DNA of 54,915 bases from a virus: IMG/VR virus record IMGVR_UViG_3300025115_000013, positions 1-54,915 of that record. The stretch is one strand, 5' to 3'. Of the stretch, positions 46,780 through 54,915 are shown piece by piece (within the stretch, counting starts at the first letter, position 1; the number at the start of each line of letters is the position of its first letter). The position numbers and the translations under genes were made by a program. Below the pieces are notes generated by a model. The model made no database searches, was not told where the DNA came from, and saw nothing but the letters and a program-made list of their open reading frames with translations.

Positions 46780-46994
46780 TCCCCTTGGCATTGCACCAAG
46801 GGATCCTTTGTTTATCGCTACCATCTTTCACTCCACATAAGGAGATCCATACTCCGGTAGGCCGCCCTTTTGCAGGATGTTTTTTTTGGTGCCCTGCGGG
46901 ACTGCGTTCCCCATTAACACCGACCTACTCTACTACAAATCTCGTCGCTGTTTTTAACTACTCCTTATAACTTGTTGCGTTAATCAGTTTTCGT

Positions 46995-47022
46995 ATTATA
47001 CAGCTTTAAATTTCCTTGTCAA
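46995..47022 (-). promoter_or_regulatory. Sigma70 promoter of the RNA array
   Basis: Minus strand TTGACA, 16-nt spacer, TATAAT. It lies in the last codons of the 55-aa gene and points into the structured RNA and tRNA array, for which it is the obvious start. Confidence 0.85.
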
Positions 47023-47173
47023 CCACTTTCTGAACTTCTTTGCGTGCTTCTTGTAACTGTTTGATTCTACTAACTTTACTTGCTATATACTGTTCAAGCA
47101 TTGCGTCGTTGAGTTCAAACTCACCGCGAGCTGCCCGATCGTTTACTTCTTTGCATATACATTTACTGTGCAT
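47006..47173 (-). CDS. Small helical protein, 55 aa
   Basis: MHSKCICKEVNDRAARGEFEL opens a highly charged helical protein. Its C-terminal codons contain the -35 and spacer of the array promoter. Its start abuts the endonuclease VII-like gene. Confidence 0.6.
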   Translation of the reverse strand: MHSKCICKEVNDRAARGEFELNDAMLEQYIASKVSRIKQLQEARKEVQKVVDKEI

Positions 47174-47586
47174 TATTTCTTATCCATTCCCAATATTCTG
47201 TTACACTCATCATTCTCTCCCTTATACTTGTCTAAATTCCGAATCGAACTAGTTAGGATTTCTACATTATCTTCACCATATCCAATTAAAGAATTACATT
47301 TTTGGCACAACAACCCACGAACTTTTCCAGTAGCGTGGCAATGATCAACTGCTAATGACCTTTTTAGAGTAGTCTGATGCTTACTGCATATTGCACAGCA
47401 TCCTTTTTGCTCGTTAAACATCGCATTGTACTGGTCTGGAGATAAACCGTAATATTTTTTAAATTGCTATTCCTTGAATAAACACTGGCCTTTCTTTTTT
47501 TCTTCTACTGTCCTGCAAGGGTTACATCGAAATTGATTTGTCCCTGTTTTCTTAAACTCATTACCACAATCTCTACAAATGTTCAT
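47173..47586 (-). pseudogene. Endonuclease VII-like HNH gene with an in-frame amber codon
   Basis: From ATG 47586 the frame reads a zinc ribbon (MNICRDCGNEF... NPCRT), meets TAG at 47467-47469, then continues KKYYGLSPDQYNAMF, CCAICSKH, VDHCHATGKVRGLLCQKCN. The last part is the endonuclease VII HNH core, which resolves DNA junctions or acts as a homing enzyme. The stop at codon 40 breaks the gene unless it is suppressed; the 82-codon frame from ATG 47418 still holds the core. Confidence 0.7.
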
Positions 47587-47603
47587 AATTTATATCTCTA
47601 AAT

Positions 47604-47632
47604 AAAAAACCCGGAGTGTTTAGTTCCGGGTT
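47604..47632 (-). terminator. Rho-independent terminator
   Basis: On the minus strand an 8-bp stem AACCCGGA/TCCGGGTT with a 9-nt loop is followed by TTTTTTATTT. It ends upstream transcription before the endonuclease VII-like gene. Confidence 0.85.
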
Positions 47633-47661
47633 CCGTTTGCTTATTTGCTGTGGGTTAGCGT

Positions 47662-47820
47662 TTAACTAGTGCTACCCTCCCGGAACCCCAATGTTTTAAT
47701 CTCATATCCACGATCACTATTGCGACTTACATTAGACCATAAACCGAGATCACATAACGGCATAAAGCCTGGCTGTGTGGCAGGTGATGTTCTAAACGAA
47801 TGTAGTGCTATATGTGTCAT
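47662..47820 (-). CDS. Possible small protein, 52 aa
   Basis: MTHIALHSFRTSPATQPGFM begins a frame directly after a sigma70 promoter, with almost no leader and no Shine-Dalgarno. It could be a leaderless gene or the transcript could be non-coding. Confidence 0.4.
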   Translation of the reverse strand: MTHIALHSFRTSPATQPGFMPLCDLGLWSNVSRNSDRGYEIKTLGFREGSTS

Positions 47821-47827
47821 GTTTGAA

Positions 47828-47856
47828 AGTATATTACCTTAATTGTTTTACGTCAA
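47828..47856 (-). promoter_or_regulatory. Sigma70 promoter
   Basis: Minus strand TTGACG, 17-nt spacer, TATACT. The -10 box ends only 8 nt before the ATG of the 52-aa frame. Confidence 0.78.
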
Positions 47857-47922
47857 CCACTTTTGGTTAACTATATTTTTACTTATACAGCTATTAAAAA
47901 ACCTGGCTAAAATGTGGTATTT

Positions 47923-49494
47923 TTAACGCTTTTCTCTTGTGTGACCTTTTACTGTATCAACTTTAGTAGTTTGTGCTCTTTTAGGACGGATGTCAACTGA
48001 TGCCCCGGAAGCAATTTGTTCAATCTTATCGTTGATTGCTGCTACCCTCTTGTTACTTGCTACTTCTTTTTCTGCGGTCTTGCTTGCATTTTTGGTTGGG
48101 CTGTACCCAAACGCCATCTTTCCATTAGTGCCAGTAGCAAAATATACTTTGCCTGGATCAAGGACAATTGCTCCTTCAAAATTTGGTGGATACAACGATG
48201 TTAGTTTAGTTGCCACCGCGTTATTGCCTTTTTTACCAACAGTTAGGTAAACCTGGATAACTGGACTAGCATTCACAAACTTAATACACATTTCTCCGAA
48301 CTTTGGATCAGAGTTAATGTCGGCAGCAACAATCTTTGCTAATCCTGCCAGTGCATGATAACCGACACTATAACCCGGCTTCGCTTCCGGATTAAGTAAG
48401 CCCATTAAATGGTCAAGCTCTTTCTTGTCTGCTGCTGTGAGCGAGGTTGCTTGATTTAAAGTTTTTACCCCTGATTTAATCAATTCAAGTATTTTGGTGC
48501 CAACACGCTGCGAGATCATACCTCGCTTTGTGGCATACTTTACAGGAAACTCTACTGATGATGCTGCGCTAATCTCGTCAAGGATCGCTATTTGGTCAGC
48601 ATACTTTGTGATCATCTTCTTTTGTGTCGATGTACCTTTTTCTTTAACATAGTCGATACCATCATACACGTTCTTAATACTTGCTTTAGCACCCTTCTTA
48701 CCCTTACTGCTAATGCCTACTTCAATACCATCCTTAATTACAAAGCTATCTACTAACCCGTTAGTCTTAGAATCTGGGAAAATAATCTGTGAGCCTTTCC
48801 AGTCATCGCCACCTAACACATCTTTGCGGGCTGCTTCTGCCCCCTGGTCTGTAATCATTCCTAACACAAGGGCAATAGGAGCAATAATTTCACCTAGGTC
48901 ATCCTGAATAGCAGGGATCATATCTGCTTTACCTTCAAACACTGGCATCTGTCCGCCTAACAGCATTTGTAAACCAGGTAATAAATCTTTTACCTTGTCT
49001 TTACCTTGTAACGCACTAACAATCTCAAGCGGGCTGTTAAATATTGAGTTAGGAGCAAATAAGTCAGTAGGTTTTAACCCGTGACTTGACTTAATGCTCG
49101 ATCCTTTAGTTAATTGCCAATCTCCTGGTAAGTCGTTGTTCTTCCATTGGCCAGCCATGTCTGTGCTAATTTTCTTAAAGAATCGACAAACGTAAACCCC
49201 ATTGCCGTCATTGTCAGTTAGCGTTAAGATCGCAAACGCTTTTGTACCTGCATTTGGGGTATTTACATATTGGATACCCGGGTAATTAATAACAATCTTC
49301 TGCGCTTCTGTTGCTAATTCGTTGTAATCTTCATACTCACCCGGCATACCCGGAAAATATTCAACCTTCTGGAAGGTTAATACATCGTCTGGATTACTCT
49401 TACTAAAGAATGTGTCTCCTTGATCTCTGTAAAGAAGACCACGGGATGCTTCGGTTAACGTTATTTTTTCAAGTTTGTTCAGGATATCACGCAT
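47923..49494 (-). CDS. 523-aa protein with a nuclease-like motif
   Basis: The N-terminal MRDILNKLEKITLTEASRGLLYRDQGD resembles internal virion proteins of marine T4-like phages. Around residues 245-270 VDSFVIKDG and IEVGISSKGKKGAKAS fit a PD-(D/E)xK nuclease pattern (D, then ExxxSSK). The C-terminus is basic (RPKRAQTTKVDTVKGHTREKR). A late promoter-like AATAAATA precedes it. A virion-delivered nuclease is possible but unproven. Confidence 0.5.
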   Translation of the reverse strand: MRDILNKLEKITLTEASRGLLYRDQGDTFFSKSNPDDVLTFQKVEYFPGMPGEYEDYNELATEAQKIVINYPGIQYVNTPNAGTKAFAILTLTDNDGNGVYVCRFFKKISTDMAGQWKNNDLPGDWQLTKGSSIKSSHGLKPTDLFAPNSIFNSPLEIVSALQGKDKVKDLLPGLQMLLGGQMPVFEGKADMIPAIQDDLGEIIAPIALVLGMITDQGAEAARKDVLGGDDWKGSQIIFPDSKTNGLVDSFVIKDGIEVGISSKGKKGAKASIKNVYDGIDYVKEKGTSTQKKMITKYADQIAILDEISAASSVEFPVKYATKRGMISQRVGTKILELIKSGVKTLNQATSLTAADKKELDHLMGLLNPEAKPGYSVGYHALAGLAKIVAADINSDPKFGEMCIKFVNASPVIQVYLTVGKKGNNAVATKLTSLYPPNFEGAIVLDPGKVYFATGTNGKMAFGYSPTKNASKTAEKEVASNKRVAAINDKIEQIASGASVDIRPKRAQTTKVDTVKGHTREKR

Positions 49495-49503
49495 AATATG
49501 TAT

Positions 49504-50241
49504 TTATTGCCGTTCTATATCTTCTTCTACGCACAGCTCTCCAAGTTGTATTTCAATAATATGCAAGCAACTATCTCCTGCATTAGTAAGTTTATGCCAT
49601 TGATTTTTCTCTATATGCAAACTTTGCCCAACAGTTATAGAGACCGTTTGTTTATTGTTTAATAGAACGTGTGCAGTACCATGTACTACAAACCATATTT
49701 CACTGCGATGTTTATGCCGCTGGTTACTTAACGACTGGTTATGCTCAACTTTTAACTCTTTAACTTTTGCTTCCGGAAACTCACGAAGCACTTCCCACGA
49801 ACCCCACGGCCTCATTGTGTGCTGCTCTTTCCAGCTGCGGAGAATCCAACTGCTAGAGTTTTGTTTAATGTTTCCTCCTATACCAAAAACAAACTCTACA
49901 CCCTCAATATCCATTTCTGGTACATTTGCTACGTTCCGGTCGCCGCCGTTAGCAAAAATAATAGTGTCGTTTGGGTATTGTGCTTTTAGCTTCGTTAGTG
50001 CATCTCTAGCAGTATTATCGTCATCGTCAAACTCAATAACATCGTTAACACACTTAAACTCTCGCAGCACTGCTTCTCGTTCTGCATAAGGCATAAAAGG
50101 CTTACCTTTTTTACGGGTAAGCCATTTGTCGCTGTTTAGGGCAACTATTAAATAATCCCCTAACTTACTTGCGGCTTGCAAAAAAGATATATGGCCACTG
50201 TGAACTGGGTCCATGCCCCCTGAGCAAACTACAATACGCAT
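49504..50241 (-). CDS. Bifunctional nucleotidyltransferase-cupin protein
   Basis: The N-terminal half (1-135) is a cytidylyltransferase-type domain: SGGMDPVHSGHISFL with the HxGH motif, as in HldE C-terminal-like enzymes. The C-terminal half (about 140-245) is a cupin of the mannose-6-phosphate isomerase type: RPWGSWEVL, HRHKHRSEIWFVVHGTA, IEKNQWHKL. It probably makes or handles an activated sugar for glycosylation. It overlaps the methyltransferase gene by one base. Confidence 0.85.
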   Translation of the reverse strand: MRIVVCSGGMDPVHSGHISFLQAASKLGDYLIVALNSDKWLTRKKGKPFMPYAEREAVLREFKCVNDVIEFDDDDNTARDALTKLKAQYPNDTIIFANGGDRNVANVPEMDIEGVEFVFGIGGNIKQNSSSWILRSWKEQHTMRPWGSWEVLREFPEAKVKELKVEHNQSLSNQRHKHRSEIWFVVHGTAHVLLNNKQTVSITVGQSLHIEKNQWHKLTNAGDSCLHIIEIQLGELCVEEDIERQ

Positions 50242-50993
50242 TAATCCTCTACCATGTAAAAATTCTGATCAACCCACGGAAAAATTAAATCCTCTTGTCG
50301 AACATAATTAAACTTTGTAATAGACTTAACAATCGAGTCATGAACCATATCTTTTTCAATTAGATCAAACCAAGTAACTTTCTCTGGAGAGACCATTACT
50401 TCACCGGTCTTGTAAGTTACGATGTTAATCCACGGGTCACCTTTTACTTTGTACACGTACAAATCTTTAGCATCGAACCCAGTAACACCTAACATATATA
50501 ACATCGTTAACACATTATGATTGTAAAATACATGGTTATAGCTTCTTGTAACCAACCTGTTATTCAGATAGCTGGTTAATTGAGGGAACGACAACACTAA
50601 CATTGCGTTAGTGTTCATATTTTTGTTCCAATTTTGCAATGTTAAGATAGGATTTAACGCATATTGGAAACTATCATGAGACCACATAATGTCAATCTTA
50701 CGAGGAGTAATCATAGTCTCAAAGTTATCTTCGAGTACTGTTACATTAGGCGGCAATATTGCGCGATCAATCTTAGATCCGTCCTTATCTACTGCAAACA
50801 CCGAGTAGTTTCTCTTAATAGGAGGATCATCTCGTGATTCACACTCTGCCCACCATTTGCTATCTACCCCTGCACCACAACCCATATCGCAGACAGTAGT
50901 AACACTATCCATAAACGAATCATAGCAATAAATTAAGTCAAGGATCCGTAAACTGTGATCATGACTAGCATATCGATCTTTAAATAAGTCCAT
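50241..50993 (-). CDS. SAM-dependent methyltransferase
   Basis: Motif I is VCDMGCGAGVDSKWW and a later acidic motif VFAVDKDGS fits the ribose-binding strand; IMWSHDSFQY is the motif IV region. The 250-aa enzyme is class I. Its substrate is unknown; it sits in a one-base-overlap chain with the sugar nucleotidyltransferase and uvsY. Confidence 0.82.
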   Translation of the reverse strand: MDLFKDRYASHDHSLRILDLIYCYDSFMDSVTTVCDMGCGAGVDSKWWAECESRDDPPIKRNYSVFAVDKDGSKIDRAILPPNVTVLEDNFETMITPRKIDIMWSHDSFQYALNPILTLQNWNKNMNTNAMLVLSFPQLTSYLNNRLVTRSYNHVFYNHNVLTMLYMLGVTGFDAKDLYVYKVKGDPWINIVTYKTGEVMVSPEKVTWFDLIEKDMVHDSIVKSITKFNYVRQEDLIFPWVDQNFYMVED

Positions 50994-51445
50994 TATACTG
51001 TAATATCTTCCATTCCGGCTGTTCTAAGCTTCACAATGTGACCAAGCATCCACTGCTTGTTCTCAAGCCCTTTTAATACTCCTAAATACTTATTCCGTAG
51101 CAAAGCTACTTCATTAATCAGGGTTTCGTAGTCGATTACTTCTTGTTCGCCCTCGGCATACTTTTCGGCATCACGCGAAGTGAGTGCTCTTGGGTAGTTT
51201 TCAAGAAACTTTTGGAAATGTTTCTTCTTAATTGCCCGCAACTGTATGTTAAGGTGATTTAGTACCGCCTCAATTTCTTGTAGTTGGTTAAATCGATGCT
51301 CGGTTATTCCGGGCATTGCAGTGATGTTTTTCTCTACATTGCCAAACACTTTAACATCTTTTTTAGCAACTTCCAGTTCTTGGTCATAATAAGACACAAA
51401 CGCTGGAAGATTGCTTAAATCACTAACAACTTTATTATACCACAT
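50993..51445 (-). CDS. uvsY: UvsY recombination mediator
   Basis: The 150-aa helical protein has the UvsY C-terminal signature of marine T4-like phages: RDAEKYAEGEQEVIDYETLI and RNKYLGVLKGLENKQW, then HIVKLRTAGMED. UvsY loads UvsX on gp32-coated ssDNA. Its neighbours uvsX and gp32 support the call. Confidence 0.85.
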   Translation of the reverse strand: MWYNKVVSDLSNLPAFVSYYDQELEVAKKDVKVFGNVEKNITAMPGITEHRFNQLQEIEAVLNHLNIQLRAIKKKHFQKFLENYPRALTSRDAEKYAEGEQEVIDYETLINEVALLRNKYLGVLKGLENKQWMLGHIVKLRTAGMEDITV

Positions 51446-51669
51446 TAGTCATCAAATTCGATATCGTCATCTGAGTCATCACTGATATACTCTTCAGCAG
51501 CCTTAGTTAAAAACTTGTCAGTTGACGCAAACTCTTTTAAGTCTGCATCGCTTAACATGTCAACCGCAGTCGACATTACATTGTCGGCAGCGGCTTGGCG
51601 ATCCTTAGAAGGAATATACTCTTTAAGACTCAAATACATTTCAGACAAAACTTCAACATCGATTGACAT
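51445..51669 (-). CDS. Small acidic protein between uvsY and uvsX
   Basis: The 74-aa protein is helical with a very acidic C-terminus (DDSDDDIEFDD). It overlaps uvsY by one base and lies 2 nt after uvsX, so it is co-expressed with the recombination genes. The acidic tail could mimic that of gp32. Confidence 0.7.
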   Translation of the reverse strand: MSIDVEVLSEMYLSLKEYIPSKDRQAAADNVMSTAVDMLSDADLKEFASTDKFLTKAAEEYISDDSDDDIEFDD

Positions 51670-51671
51670 AG

Positions 51672-52760
51672 TTACTCTCCTTTGTGCTCAATTGCACTCT
51701 CCGTACTTATATCTTCCGGAGTAGGTTCGTATTTTTCGCCATGGTCAGATATGTCTTTCATTGCGATAGTTAGGCCGTCTTTCTCGTTTTTCTCCCAAGC
51801 CTTACGGAACTGCTTAATCACTTCGCCGTCGTGGGTTGTATAAACAAGGCTATTGCCTTCCTTCTTTAGCATACCTTTTGCTTCAAACAAGTCAACCAGT
51901 CCACTGTATGGACTCATACCAGTTTCGTACGGGATTTCAACTTGAACAGACTCAAATGGTTTTGCATAACGTGTTTTCATGATCTTACAGGCTGCACGAA
52001 TGCCGTTCACTGTAGTAGTCTTATTGCCATCTGCGTCAGTCTTTAGCTTCAACTTACGCATTGCTACGACGATAGATGATGCGTAGATAAACCCTTGACC
52101 ACCGCTAATCTTATCGTCTGGGTCGAACATATCTTGCGATGCGTATGTGTGGTTAGTTGCTACTAGGCCAACGTTGTGGCTACCAAACATATTAACGCAG
52201 TTACGAACTAGTGCTGTTAGTGCTTTAGGCTTACGGCCCATATCACCCTTCATCTCACCTGCTTCAAATTGATTTACGTCAGTTGGGGTAAGCAACATAC
52301 CTAGTGAGTCAATAACAAACAGCACCTTTGGACGAACTGCGTCATCCATTGCTTTGTACTCTTTCATGAACTCACTAATAGTTTTAGCTACGTCGTCGAT
52401 CATAGCCATGTTCATCTTCATTAGCTTTTCTTCGCTAGTGTCAACTCCTAACGCATGTAGCCAGGATTCATCTAGTGCGTTTTCGCTGTCGATCAACACC
52501 GGTAAAATACCTTGCTCTTGTGCGTGACGAATTAGGTTACCTGAACAAATATACGATTTTCCTGCGCCAGATTCACCTGCAAACACCGTAACTTTACCTA
52601 GCGGTACACCTTTGTCGAAAGACCCCGATATCAAATAATTTAACGCAAAGTTCCCAGTTGATATCCAATCAGTTGGGTCTGAGAATCCAAACGAGATGCC
52701 GTCAATACTCTTAGTTAAAGCTTTTCTAAATTTACTCACATCAAATGGTCGATTAGCCAT
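51672..52760 (-). CDS. uvsX: UvsX recombinase (RecA family)
   Basis: Walker A GESGAGKS lies near residue 62, Walker B VLFVIDSLG near 147, and loop residues follow (NHTYASQDMF, SGGQGF). It forms filaments on ssDNA for strand exchange and recombination-driven replication. Length 362 aa against 391 in T4. A GIY-YIG gene abuts its start. Confidence 0.95.
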   Translation of the reverse strand: MANRPFDVSKFRKALTKSIDGISFGFSDPTDWISTGNFALNYLISGSFDKGVPLGKVTVFAGESGAGKSYICSGNLIRHAQEQGILPVLIDSENALDESWLHALGVDTSEEKLMKMNMAMIDDVAKTISEFMKEYKAMDDAVRPKVLFVIDSLGMLLTPTDVNQFEAGEMKGDMGRKPKALTALVRNCVNMFGSHNVGLVATNHTYASQDMFDPDDKISGGQGFIYASSIVVAMRKLKLKTDADGNKTTTVNGIRAACKIMKTRYAKPFESVQVEIPYETGMSPYSGLVDLFEAKGMLKKEGNSLVYTTHDGEVIKQFRKAWEKNEKDGLTIAMKDISDHGEKYEPTPEDISTESAIEHKGE

Positions 52761-53446
52761 TATTTTTTTCCTTTATGTTTACAATTACTACCATGCCAAC
52801 GAGTGTAATTTGATTTAGATATATTTAACAAACCACAATGTTCACATGTTCTTCTATTTTCAAGTTTAGCACTCCAATGATTGTCACCTTTAAATTTTTG
52901 TTTGACTTCTAGACGATGCATAACATTTTTCTCGCCAATTTGATACACATGGGCTTTTCCTTTATGAGAAGCACTTATTTTAGCTGCATTCTCTGGACGT
53001 TTATTAGGGTGGTTGTTACCTTGTATAGTAGGACGTTTTTGTCCTTTTTGAGGGTGAGTTTTTCCATTTAAATTAGCAGTCCAGTGCTTATCTCCTGTTG
53101 TTAATTCATGATTCTTCTTAGCAATTACTGGATCCTTCATTGGATTCTCAGCATCTCTCTTAAATTTTGCTTTTCCTGTACCATTATTGCGGTTAAAACT
53201 TTCAGGGTCAGTTGCAGCATTTAACAGAGTAAGATACAATTCCTCAAGATTTCGTATATACTCAGAAGGGCCAATCACTAATATGTCTCTAACCCATTCG
53301 ATTCGATTTTCGAATATCATTGGCTTTACAATTTTGTTGGAACAGATATATCCGTCGTCTGGATGACAACCAATGGCTGTACGAGAACCCACATACCATT
53401 TTTTAGTCGGTATGTGAGTCCATCTATACAAATATGCCTGTTGCAT
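52760..53446 (-). CDS. GIY-YIG-type homing endonuclease between uvsX and gp32
   Basis: The N-terminus AYLYRWTHIPTKKWYVGSRT is a GIY-YIG variant, followed by GCHPDDGYICSNK. The middle carries Asn/Gly/Lys repeats of NUMOD type (GDKHWTANLNGKTHP, GNNHPNKRPENAAKI) and the C-terminus a zinc finger (CEHCG, C). It overlaps both neighbours by one base, so it splits what is normally a uvsX-gp32 cluster without disrupting genes. Confidence 0.85.
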   Translation of the reverse strand: MQQAYLYRWTHIPTKKWYVGSRTAIGCHPDDGYICSNKIVKPMIFENRIEWVRDILVIGPSEYIRNLEELYLTLLNAATDPESFNRNNGTGKAKFKRDAENPMKDPVIAKKNHELTTGDKHWTANLNGKTHPQKGQKRPTIQGNNHPNKRPENAAKISASHKGKAHVYQIGEKNVMHRLEVKQKFKGDNHWSAKLENRRTCEHCGLLNISKSNYTRWHGSNCKHKGKK

Positions 53447-54453
53447 TACCCTTGCTTCTGTCTACTCCTGATCATCTGGAGTATATCCTCGGCCCTGTTT
53501 CCGGTTTTTGCCGCCGGTGCAACTTCTGCTTTTGGAGGATCAGTATCGAACGGAGGATCTTGCTCTACGCTTTCTGCCTTAGGTGCTGCGGGTGCAGCTT
53601 TTGGGGCAGGTGCTGCTGGGGGTGTATCTATAGCGTCTGCTGCTTCGCTGTTTGCTTCCTTAAGACCAAATGGCTTAAAGTATTGGCTCCACTTGTCTGG
53701 GTCGTATGCTTGACCATCAACTGATGCTTCAAACATTTCCTTCATAACCTTTAACTCAACGTCAGTTGGCTTCTTTGGAAGGAACTCGGCAAGATTAAAC
53801 AGACCGTACTTCTCAATTGCTTCTGCTTCTTCTGCTGTAAGTGCAGATTCTTTACGAGCCCACTTAGAAGTACCGTAGTCAGCAAAGCCGCCCTTAGATG
53901 TCTTAGTAATACGGAAATCAAGGCCTGCTGCGTAGTCAGTCGGGAGGTTTTCAAGTTCTGGATCCATTAGTGCAGCCTTAACAAGGTTAAACACAGATGG
54001 GCTAAGAACTAAACGACGGATTGGATTTTCTGGAACTTTTTCTTCATTCAATGGGTTCTCACGAACAAAACCTTGCATTAAGTACGAACGCTTCTTCCAA
54101 TACTTACGGCCCATTTCTTCAAGACTCTTATCTTTGAACCACGGACGAACTTCTGCTAGGATCGGGCAGCTCTCGCCCCACATTTCCATACACGGAACTT
54201 GTACAATAACTGGCTTGCTGTCTGCTTGACCCTTGATGCCAGCAAATGGCAGACGAATCATAGCTTTTTCTACCCAGAAGAACGAATTCTTTGGGTCAGC
54301 ATCTGGGAGGAATCTAATTGATGTTGTTTGGCCTTCTTCGATCGACCAATGTGGGAAAATTTCGCCGTTTCCGAATGATCCCGAATTTGTGTTGTTTTTC
54401 TTATCTTCTTGCTGCTGGAGCTTTGCACGAATTTCTGCTAATGTGAGTGCCAT
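53446..54453 (-). CDS. 32: Single-stranded DNA-binding protein gp32
   Basis: The 335-aa protein has a T4 gp32 layout: basic N-terminal LAST-like segment (ALTLAEIRAKLQQQEDKK), core OB fold with Cys/His region (IVQVPCMEMWGESCPI), and a Pro/Ala/Asp-rich acidic C-terminus (about 270-320) for partner binding. The final 15 residues are basic, which is unusual for gp32. A typical AT-rich leader precedes it. Confidence 0.93.
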   Translation of the reverse strand: MALTLAEIRAKLQQQEDKKNNTNSGSFGNGEIFPHWSIEEGQTTSIRFLPDADPKNSFFWVEKAMIRLPFAGIKGQADSKPVIVQVPCMEMWGESCPILAEVRPWFKDKSLEEMGRKYWKKRSYLMQGFVRENPLNEEKVPENPIRRLVLSPSVFNLVKAALMDPELENLPTDYAAGLDFRITKTSKGGFADYGTSKWARKESALTAEEAEAIEKYGLFNLAEFLPKKPTDVELKVMKEMFEASVDGQAYDPDKWSQYFKPFGLKEANSEAADAIDTPPAAPAPKAAPAAPKAESVEQDPPFDTDPPKAEVAPAAKTGNRAEDILQMIRSRQKQG

Positions 54454-54508
54454 AATAAAATTTTCCTTTCATGTTATCTTGAGATGGTCTCTGTTGTTTA
54501 TTCACTGA

Positions 54509-54537
54509 TATAGTAACTGCACTATGTAATTACTATA
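54509..54537 (-). promoter_or_regulatory. Hairpin in the gp32 leader
   Basis: Inverted repeat TATAGTAA/TTACTATA with a 13-nt loop, about 55 nt upstream of the gp32 start, followed by an A/T-rich unstructured ribosome-binding region. T4 gp32 represses its own mRNA through such a leader; here this is inference. Confidence 0.5.
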
Positions 54538-54569
54538 CATGTTTATTTATGCTGGCACAAGAGATACTG

Positions 54570-54915
54570 CTAATTTCTTTTTGCCAATTTTGTAGAAGAT
54601 ATCTTAGCTTTGGTTTCGGCACTTAGAGTTTTTCCCCTGTTACCAGATCCTAATTTTTCTCGTAGCTCTGGAGTATATTCAACTTTTCTATTTTTGGCAG
54701 ATTCCCTCATCTTTGCTTTGGTTTCTTCTGAGAATTTGTATCTGCCAGTCTTTTTTGGCGGCACATAGCTTGGGTCAGCTTTCTCTTTTGCCCTACGGCG
54801 GTGTTGGGCTTGCTTCATCAGCTCTTTGGTTTTCGCTGAGCGAGTGCCAACAAACGAATGGCCGTCGCCGCCATCCGTTCTATTCAAAAGTATTCCTGTA
54901 CCTAAATCTTTGCGG
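54570..54915 (-). CDS. Homing endonuclease, C-terminal part (truncated by window edge)
   Basis: The frame is open to the window end (KDLGTGILLNRTDGGDGHSF). It then has NUMOD3 repeats (YKFSEETKAKMRESAKNR, GKTLSAETKAKISSTKL). The pattern GTGILLNRTDGGDG is typical of the end of a GIY-YIG domain, so the catalytic part lies outside the window. It is another mobile endonuclease next to gp32. Confidence 0.8.
   Translation of the reverse strand, partial: RKDLGTGILLNRTDGGDGHSFVGTRSAKTKELMKQAQHRRRAKEKADPSYVPPKKTGRYKFSEETKAKMRESAKNRKVEYTPELREKLGSGNRGKTLSAETKAKISSTKLAKRN

Noticed and set aside
31806-46900. Possible CRISPR array because of regularly spaced similar motifs
   Set aside because: The repeated motif is the tRNA T-arm plus CCA; there are no identical repeats with unique spacers and no cas genes.
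46860-46920. A further tRNA with a GCAGGGC-ACCA end
   Set aside because: A 3' acceptor-like end and weak T-arm are present, but no matching 5' acceptor or anticodon arm was found.
43950-46980. Retron or diversity-generating element, because of the structured RNA
   Set aside because: No reverse transcriptase gene is visible in the window.

Overview
The window is a piece of a large T4-like (tailed, contractile) bacteriophage genome. Diagnostic genes are gp41-type helicase, gp61-type primase, a gp62-like clamp-loader subunit, UvsW, UvsX, UvsY and gp32, together with T4-type late promoters (TATAAATA) and many free-standing homing endonucleases. Almost all genes read on the minus strand, often with ATGA stop/start overlaps. 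The host is probably a Gram-negative proteobacterium: early promoters are textbook sigma70 (TTGACA-17-TATAAT), the phage tmRNA tag ends in YALAA, and one small protein belongs to the BPSL0761 family. This host call is inference.

Layout. 1-14 kb: replication and recombination genes (helicase, primase, gp62-like subunit, uvsW) mixed with a radical SAM protein, an SGNH hydrolase, a DnaE-like fragment and a set of tiny paralogues. uvsW is split in its DECH box by a split intein, with a homing endonuclease gene in the gap. 14-20 kb: an SPFH lipoprotein, small membrane proteins, two more SGNH proteins, an AAA+ ATPase, and an m6A methyltransferase with a possible restriction partner. 20-26.4 kb: an early accessory region of small genes led by strong sigma70 promoters, including a hemerythrin, a cyclic-phosphate receiver protein and two genes with in-frame stop codons. 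26.4-31 kb: a radical SAM protein, a Nudix hydrolase, a 702-aa probable ADP-ribosyltransferase and a P-loop kinase.

31-47 kb: a very large minus-strand RNA locus, broken by a protein island (33.1-38.6 kb: a B12-type radical SAM protein, glycosylation-type genes, HNH). It carries about 45 tRNA or tRNA-like genes covering all 20 amino acids and including an initiator tRNA, plus a circularly permuted tmRNA. Several tRNAs are abnormal: altered T-loops, leucine anticodons in short-variable-arm bodies, or inserted hairpins. Between them lie non-coding elements folded by long perfect terminal stems, some containing tRNA-like arms without CCA. I consider this the most novel part of the window. A sigma70 promoter at 46995-47022 points into the array.

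47-54.9 kb: a disrupted endonuclease VII-like gene, a 523-aa protein with a nuclease-like motif, a nucleotidyltransferase-cupin fusion, a methyltransferase, then uvsY, a small gene, uvsX, a GIY-YIG endonuclease, gp32, and a homing endonuclease cut by the window edge.

Together the genes describe a lytic phage that brings its own replisome and recombination genes and much of its own tRNA set and ribosome rescue RNA. All calls come from reading the sequence; no database or folding program was used.
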